A program made the position numbers and the translations under genes. Below, in pieces: positions 58,860 to 64,000 of a DNA stretch of 64,000 nt. The notes below the pieces were generated by a model. It did no database searches. It was not told the DNA's origin and was given only the letters and a program-made list of their open reading frames with translations. Source of the stretch: Prorocentrum cordatum (taxonomy: Eukaryota; Sar; Dinophyceae; Prorocentrales; Prorocentraceae); NCBI GenBank assembly GCA_963575745.1, contig CAUYUJ010000170.1, forward strand, positions 95,001 to 159,000, in the 5' to 3' direction. Positions within the stretch are counted from its first letter, which is position 1; every line of letters begins with the position of its first letter.

Positions 58860-59295
58860 AGATTGTGATGAGTGCTTCGTGTTGGCTGATGCATCTCTGC
58901 GGCCGCGCGCACGCGCGCGCATCGGCCAGCTAGTTTTGCGCGACAGACGCCGCCACGGTGGCGCTGACCGCTAGACACATCCCAGCTGGCACTTCATGGC
59001 GGGTCGGCGACTTGAGCGGGCATGGTATCATGGCAACGTCGACCACAGTAGAAACGATTATGATCGTAGACATGCTGGCGACGATGTATAAACAACGCAG
59101 GCAGCACGGCCAGTGACGGCGCCGATGCTGATCACGCCGACGACGATGACGGCGTCCTCGCGTCGGTGATGAAGGTTTTGGAAGGAATTCGACATGTGCG
59201 CGCGGCCGACACGCGAGAGTGGCCCGCATGGTACTATTTGACACGGACCGTGGCCCCCCCCAGCACGCGCGCAAGGGCGCCCTAATGATTCCGGC
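58860..59295. other. unassigned stretch
   Basis: Only short open frames. CATGGTATCATGGCAACG.CGACCAC at 59023 resembles 60680-60705. Confidence 0.35.
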
Positions 59296-59299
59296 ATGC

Positions 59300-59835
59300 T
59301 GGGCGAGAGCCCCGTTTGGCAGAATTCAATGAAAATGTTGAAACACCTGGTTATCTTGCAAGAACGCGAGCGCAGGCTTTTTTGAGAACTGTTGTTGCGA
59401 AACCATGTGATTCTCACATGGATTCAGAACACTCGGTTTTGAAATTCCTACGAAACCTATAATGTTTGAAGAATTTCGGCATGCGCGCGCGACGACGCGC
59501 GCATGCGCATTTCGTCCCATTCATTGCAAAGGATTATTGCGACAACGCGCGCGAAAAAACATGTGAACGATTTCGACACGCGCGCGCGAAGTCCGCTTCG
59601 TAGCATGGTGCGAAAATGTTGAAAACCTATGGCTTTCCTTGGGAATTCGCAAGAGCGCGCACGCAAGCTCTTTTTGAACATTGTTGCGAAGCCACGTGTT
59701 CTGATGTGTTTTGGACACTCGGTCTTGAAATCCCTATGAAGCCTAAGACTTCAAAAAGATGTCGGCATGCGCACGCTACGACGCGCGAGTGCACTTCGTC
59801 TCATTTGCTGAAAGGGGTTTTGATAACTGATGAGT
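59300..59835 (+). repeat. N-family tandem repeat (~290-bp units), two copies
   Basis: TTTCGGCATGCGCGCGCGAC (59474) and GTCGGCATGCGCACGCTACG (59762) each follow AAACCTA(T)..TTTGAA and GAA(C)ACTCGGT(T/C)TTGAAAT. A third copy lies at 61265-61530. Confidence 0.75.
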
Positions 59836-59848
59836 TTGATCAACGAGC

Positions 59849-60018
59849 GTGCGCGCTAGGGGGCCACATGCGAACCCTACCCCTACCCCCCACGATTTCC
59901 GAGGGGTAGGGTGGGGTTCACTTCGTTCGGGAGCTCCCGAGCGAAGCGAACCCCACCCTACCCATCAGAAATCGTGGGGGGTAGGGGTAGGGTTCGCATG
60001 TGACCCCCCAACGCGCGT
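59849..60018. repeat. near-perfect 170-bp palindrome
   Basis: Arms 59849-59933 and 59934-60018 are inverse copies with only a few mismatches and no spacer; the centre is GGGAGCTCCC. Each arm includes CATGCGAACCCTACCCCTAC, CCCCCACGATTTC and GGGTAGGGTGGGGTTC. Confidence 0.95.
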
Positions 60019-60184
60019 AGTATGGGATGAGGGGGGGTCGATACCGAGATCGCATGGGATGGTACGGACTCAGATTTAGGATGGACGATGGGGCAAAATC
60101 ATATGTACATTGCAACACAAAAAGGTGGCCCGTTCACCCCGTGGGGATAGATCCGAATTATGTATTTGAAAGGATGACCTATGC

Positions 60185-60572
60185 TGCAATCTAGGTTGTG
60201 CAATATGTGTTGCGCAATCTATGCTGAGCAATATGTGTTGTGCAACCAATGTGGTGCAATCTAAGATGTGCTATGTAAGTGGAGCAATCTGTGTTGTGCA
60301 GTCTATGTGGGGCAGTACGTGTGCTACAACATGAGTGGTACAATCTAGGTTTTGCAACCTGTGTTGTAAAATCTACGTTGTGCAATATACGTCGTGCAAC
60401 GTATGGTGTGCAGGCGATGCGGTGCAATATGAGCTGTGTAATATATGTGGAGCTATCTAGGTTGTGCCATGAACGCGGCAAAACTACGAGGCGCATTTTA
60501 TGTTGCCCAGTATAGATTGAAGAATCCTTGCGTTGTGCATTATATGTGGTGCGATCTATGTGGTGCAATTAA
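60185..60572 (+). repeat. TGTGTTGTGCAATCTA minisatellite
   Basis: About 20 diverged units of 17-20 bp (TGTGGTGCAATCTA.G..GTG). Confidence 0.9.
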
Positions 60573-60689
60573 TTTCTGTTCGCAATGAGTTGTCCACTCC
60601 ACTGCTCGCGCAAACATCCCACCCACCCACCCGCAACTTGGTTTGCAACATCTCTTAAGACCGTGACGGTGGGTACTACATGGCACTTG

Positions 60690-61185
60690 GCAACGACAGC
60701 GACGCCGACCACGACAGCGACAACGACGACGACGACGCCGCCGACAACGACTACAACGACACCAACGACGTCTCCAACGACTTCGACGACGCCGACAACG
60801 ACAACAACGACGACGACGACACCGACGACGACGCAGACGACGACACCGACGCAGACGACGAAACCGACGATGACAACGACAACGACGATGACAACACCGA
60901 CGGCGACGACAACAACGACACCGACGACGACGACGACGACGACGTCAACGACGCCGACGACGACGACGACGACGACGACAACGACGACGACGGCAGCGAC
61001 GACGACGACGCTGACATCAGCGACGACGAAGACGACGACGACGCCGACGCCGACGATGACGATGAAGACGACGACGCCGTCGCCAACGAAGACGACGACG
61101 AGGGAGGAGGGAGGACGACGACGGCGACAACGACGACAACGACGACAACGACGAGGGAGGAGGGAGGACGGCGACGACGCGAACG
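60690..61185 (+). repeat. (GAC)n / (AAC)n array
   Basis: GACGACGAC with AAC, GCC, GAT and ACC variants. It encodes long Asp/Asn or Thr frames on + and Val/Ser frames on -. From 61100 it mixes with GAGGGAGGAGG. Confidence 0.95.
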
Positions 61186-61264
61186 ACGAAGAAGGAGGAG
61201 GGACGGCGACGCTGATGATGACAACGACGAGGGAGGAGGGAAGACGATGATGATGATAACTACG

Positions 61265-61532
61265 AAACCTTGTGTTTTTGTAGGTTTTTGGACACACGAT
61301 TTTGAAATCCTTCCGAAACCTATGGGTTTTGAAGGATTTCGGCATACGCGCGCGACGACGCGCGCGTCTGCACTTCGTCACATTTTTTGCAGAGGATTCT
61401 CGCGACGGCACACGCGCAAGGGCGCTCGACAGATTTCGACATGCGCGCGCGAAGCCCGTTTGATAGCATTTTGTGAAAATCGTCAAAAACCTATGGTTTT
61501 CTTAAGATTTCGAAAGAGCTCGCGCGTAATCT
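61265..61532 (+). repeat. N-family repeat, third copy
   Basis: TTTGGACACACGATTTTGAA, TTTCGGCATACGCGCGCGAC, TTTCGACATGCGCGCGCGAA and AACCTATGGTTTTC match units at 59300-59835. The copy ends in the H core that begins the next composite. Confidence 0.8.
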
Positions 61533-61534
61533 TT

Positions 61535-61600
61535 TTCCCAACCATCCTGTGGTGTTGGGTCCTCGTTTTGAAGAGACAGCGCCCCGCGTTCACTCCTCCT
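61535..61600 (+). repeat. H core, copy 3
   Basis: TTCCCAACCATCCTGTGGTG TTGGGTCCTCGTTTTGAAGA GAC, as at 32660-32705. Confidence 0.85.
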
Positions 61601-61624
61601 CCTCCCGCTGCCCCCTCCCTCCTG

Positions 61625-61643
61625 CCATCACCATCATCATCAC

Positions 61644-61675
<32 letters not shown>

Positions 61676-61702
61676 GCATCATCGTCATTATCACCATCAT
61701 CA
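61625..61702 (+). repeat. (ATC)n microsatellite
   Basis: ATCATCATC with CACC and GTC variants, placed between the H core and the G-family array. Confidence 0.95.
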
Positions 61703-61706
61703 TCAA

Positions 61707-62400
61707 CCCCTCACACGTTTTCGTGGCCCCATAGGGAGCTCCAGCGAAGGCCCCAGTGGCTGCGCTCCCATGCGCCCACCGCACCCATTTCCGCACACCC
61801 CTCACACGTTTCGTGGCCCCATAGGGAGCTCCAGCGAAGGCCCCAGTGGCTGCGCTCCCATGCGCCCACCGCACCCATTTCGGCACACCCCTCACACGTT
61901 TCGTGGCCCCATAGGGAGCTCCAGCGAAGGCCCCAGTGGCTGCGCTCCCATGCGCCCACCGCACCCATTTCGGCACACCCCTCACACGTTTCGTGGCCCC
62001 ATAGGGAGCTCCACGAAGGCCCCAGTGGCTGCGCTCCCATGCGCCCACCGCAAAGATTTCGGCACACCCCTCACACGTTTCGTGGCCCCATAGGGAGCTC
62101 CATCGAAGGCCCCAGTGGCTGCGCTCCCATGCGCCCACCGCACCCATTTCGCACACCCCTCACACGTTTCGTGGCCCCATAGGGAGCTCCAGCGAAGGCC
62201 CCAGTGGCTGCGCTCCCATGCGCCCACCGCACCCATTTCGGCACACCCCTCACACGTTTCGTGGTCCCATGGGGAGCTCCAGCGAAGGCCCCAGTGGCTG
62301 CGCTCCCATGCGCCCACCGCACCCATTTCTGCACACCCCTCAAACGTTTCGTGGCCCCATAGGGAGCTCCAGCGAAGGCCCCAGTGGCTGCGCTCCCATG
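61707..62400 (-). repeat. G-family array, eight ~90-bp units
   Basis: Units of 88-91 bp carry GTTTCGTGGCCCCATAGGGA, GCTCCAGCGAAGGCCCCAGT and CGCTCCCATGCGCCCACCGC. They are more homogeneous than the 31-35 kb blocks, implying a younger expansion. Confidence 0.95.
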
Positions 62401-62407
62401 AGGCTCA

Positions 62408-62557
62408 GACGACGGCCGGCGACGGGGCGGCGACGGGGCGGCGACGGCGGCAACATGGCCGCCAGAGCGGCAAACAGGCCAAGACGACGGCCAGCGACGG
62501 GGCGGCGACGGGGCGGCGACGGCGGCAACGTAGCCGCCAGAGCGGCAGACAGGCCCA
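62408..62557 (+). repeat. 75-bp direct duplication
   Basis: GACGACGGCC(G/A)GCGACGGGG.. GGCGGCAAC(A/G)T.GCCGCCAG AGCGGCA(A/G)ACAGGCC occurs twice, starting at 62408 and 62483. Confidence 0.9.
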
Positions 62558-62689
62558 GTTCCTCAGAGAAGAGAAGGAAGAACCCCAGAGTGCAAGCACT
62601 GTCTGGGGAGACGCGGCCAAGACGCTTCCAAGAACCACCAGGTGCAGGGCCGTGGGGGGCGCGGGGCAGCTCAACCCGAGCGGGCAAGC

Positions 62690-62779
62690 TGCTGCTGTCG
62701 CGCCGCATTCTGCGATCCAGGGGCCCCTGTATGCCCGCACCAAAGGTCACTCCGGCGATAGGTCACTCCTACGGCTAGA
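62690..62779 (+). mobile_element. K-family element, right-half fragment
   Basis: CGCACCAAAGGTCACTCC and GGTCACTCCTACGGCTAGAC resemble the right terminus of K1 (58387-58574). No left end was found. Confidence 0.45.
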
Positions 62780-63029
62780 CGATCACCCCCCCCCCCCTGG
62801 TGGTGTCAAAAAGTGGCTCTCGGTGGGAGGACGGTTGTGGAAATTGGGTCGCTGTTCGAGGATGCCTCGAGCGCCGTGGTAGCTCCCAGGTCCCAAGACC
62901 ATCCGTCGACGGCCTTTCTGGTGAAGTCCTCGAGCCTTCACCACACGGTAGTGGGAACCCTGATGTCCGCCCGCGAGACGGCAATGCGTCGTTGATGCAT
63001 TGGCGAAGCCGGGATCGAAAAAAACCTGG

Positions 63030-63105
63030 CTCCATGTCGCGCCGCATTGGTGATGTATCGGCGATGAGGCGTAGTCCTCCGACTCCATCTAATCCCGCCC
63101 CATTT
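63030..63105 (+). mobile_element. J-family element, half copy
   Basis: CGCGCCGCATTGGTGATGTATCGGCGATG..GTCCTCCGACTCCATCTA corresponds to the right arm of the 40472-40686 element. Confidence 0.6.
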
Positions 63106-63107
63106 GT

Positions 63108-63230
63108 CAAGTATGGATGTCCGCTCGCGCGATGGCGATGTTGAAATGCTCCATGATGTCTGGGAGCGACTTCTCAAACTCGCGGCGGTACGCCCAGGCC
63201 TGGCATGGGCCGGGCGGCCCGAGAGGCAGA
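63108..63230 (-). CDS. candidate C-terminal exon
   Basis: The minus frame reads LGPPGPCQAWAYRREFEKSL PDIMEHFNIAIARADIHT followed by TGA (63108-63110). The second half is an amphipathic, charged helix of ordinary protein composition. Upstream it borders simple repeats ((ATC)n at 63365-63770); downstream it borders the J-family half copy. A degenerate echo of its end (RIAVSRADIRVP) is found on the far side of that element at about 62985-62960, as if the element split or duplicated a coding region. Family unknown, acceptor not assigned. Confidence 0.35.
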
Positions 63231-63364
63231 CTCGCATACCCTCGGGTTCGGGTTTGGGTTCGAGCGCGTCGTCCTCCGCCTCTCTCTTCCTACTACTGCC
63301 ATCTCCTACGCTTCCTCCTCGTCCTCTTTCTCCCCCTCCTCATCCTCCTCCTTCTCCTCCTCCT

Positions 63365-63459
63365 CACCACCACCATCATTGTCACCACCACCACCACCAT
63401 CACCATCATCATCAGCATCAGCATCAGCATCAACATCATCAGCATCATCATGGTAACCC

Positions 63460-63501
<42 letters not shown>

Positions 63502-63770
63502 CCACCATCATCAGAATCAACATCACCATCACCATCACCATCGCAACCACCATCATCACCACCACCACCATCATCACCATTTACAACAACATCATCGTCA
63601 TCATCGTCATTATCATCGTCATCGTCATCATCATCAGCAACACCATCATCAACATCATCAACACCATCAGCATCATCATCGTCATCTTCACCACGACTCT
63701 CCTACCCATCATAACCGTCATCACTGTCACCATCAACATCACCATCGACGTCACCATCATGACGCGGATC
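63365..63770 (+). repeat. (ATC)n / (ACC)n microsatellite
   Basis: CATCATCACCACC triplets with AGC, GTC and AAC variants. His-, Ile- and Met-rich frames are its products. Confidence 0.95.
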
Positions 63771-63777
63771 GTCCTTC

Positions 63778-63862
63778 TGCTCCTCGCTCCAACTCTCCCC
63801 CCGCCGCACCACCAGACGGGTCCGTAAGTCTTGGTTGGGCGTTTCGCCTGAGACTTCCTTAC
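63778..63862 (-). repeat. C-family end block, fragment
   Basis: CTCCAACTCTCCCCCCGCCGC and TTGGGCGTTTCGCCTGAGAC are a diverged inverse copy of the C-family terminal module (6906-7005). Confidence 0.5.
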
Positions 63863-63866
63863 AAGA

Positions 63867-64000
63867 GAATTCGGGGACGGCCAAGAGGGGGGCGTCCAAG
63901 AGGGGGGGGGCGCAAATCATGGCTGGCGGCACGTGCGCGGTCCAAGGGGGGGCCAGGGACGCAATGAAATAAGAGGAGGCGCCATGAAATCTGAGGAAAT
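63867..64000 (+). repeat. E-family dispersed repeat, copy 2 (runs off the window)
   Basis: About 85% identical to 7318-7450. It probably continues beyond the window end. Confidence 0.8.

Noticed and set aside
60680-62182. 500-residue Asp/Asn-rich + frame
   Set aside because: The GAC array and the G-family repeat happen to be joined in frame; no protein features outside the repeats.

Overview
The window looks like nuclear DNA of a dinoflagellate. The clearest marker is a complete copy of the 22-nt dinoflagellate spliced-leader sequence embedded in genomic DNA (52569-52590, minus strand), 66 bp upstream of an ATG. This is the footprint of a trans-spliced mRNA that was retroposed. Other supporting signs are a very GC-rich genome, huge simple-repeat content, genes scattered as short exons in repeat deserts, a copia-like gag/protease polyprotein with a CCHC knuckle, and a LINE C-terminal fragment. 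The species cannot be fixed from sequence alone; a free-living, GC-rich genus is the best guess.

Layout. 1-4250: TIR-bounded MITE-like elements (908-1099, 1464-1645, 1698-1868), an AT-rich dispersed element, a GATCTGG minisatellite and GGA/TCC tracts. 4258-5428: the best resolved gene, a TPMT-family S-adenosylmethionine methyltransferase on the minus strand with three exons. Its first intron is a 142-bp TIR element with a perfect 6-bp target duplication (an introner). Its second intron is made almost entirely of two other dispersed elements. 5490-12207: tandem and dispersed repeats, ending in a head-to-head 13-bp minisatellite. 12208-12307: a 100-N assembly gap. 12308-16947: a copia-like retroelement (gag, protease and a C-terminal domain) in two overlapping frames, cut off by the gap. 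17210-26130: a GGGCCGTCTTG minisatellite superfamily on both strands, microsatellites and further TIR elements.

27681-31632: six copies of a near-identical 650-bp satellite. 31660-35100: a composite with inversions built from a ~77-bp minisatellite, (GAT)n and a unique core; the same composite recurs at 61535-62400. 36790-37680: an 82-bp tandem array. 39247-41450: a LINE C-terminal fragment, possible host exons and a 215-bp TIR element. 42490-46200: GGGCTC and TATG/GGA arrays with three convincing short exon clusters between them. 47935-48564: two adjacent TIR-A elements, one containing a tandem spliced-leader relic. 50540-52502: a retrogene-like locus carrying the full spliced-leader relic. 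53950-64000: a 1-kb CA/CACG array, further MITEs (one with TA target sites), a near-perfect 170-bp palindrome, a GAC array and more dispersed repeats.

No operon or pathway logic is visible. The window is mainly a record of intron gain by transposons, mRNA retroposition and tandem amplification. Most long open frames are artefacts of trinucleotide and minisatellite repeats and were left out. Gene calls outside the methyltransferase and the retroelement are partial and mostly of unknown function.
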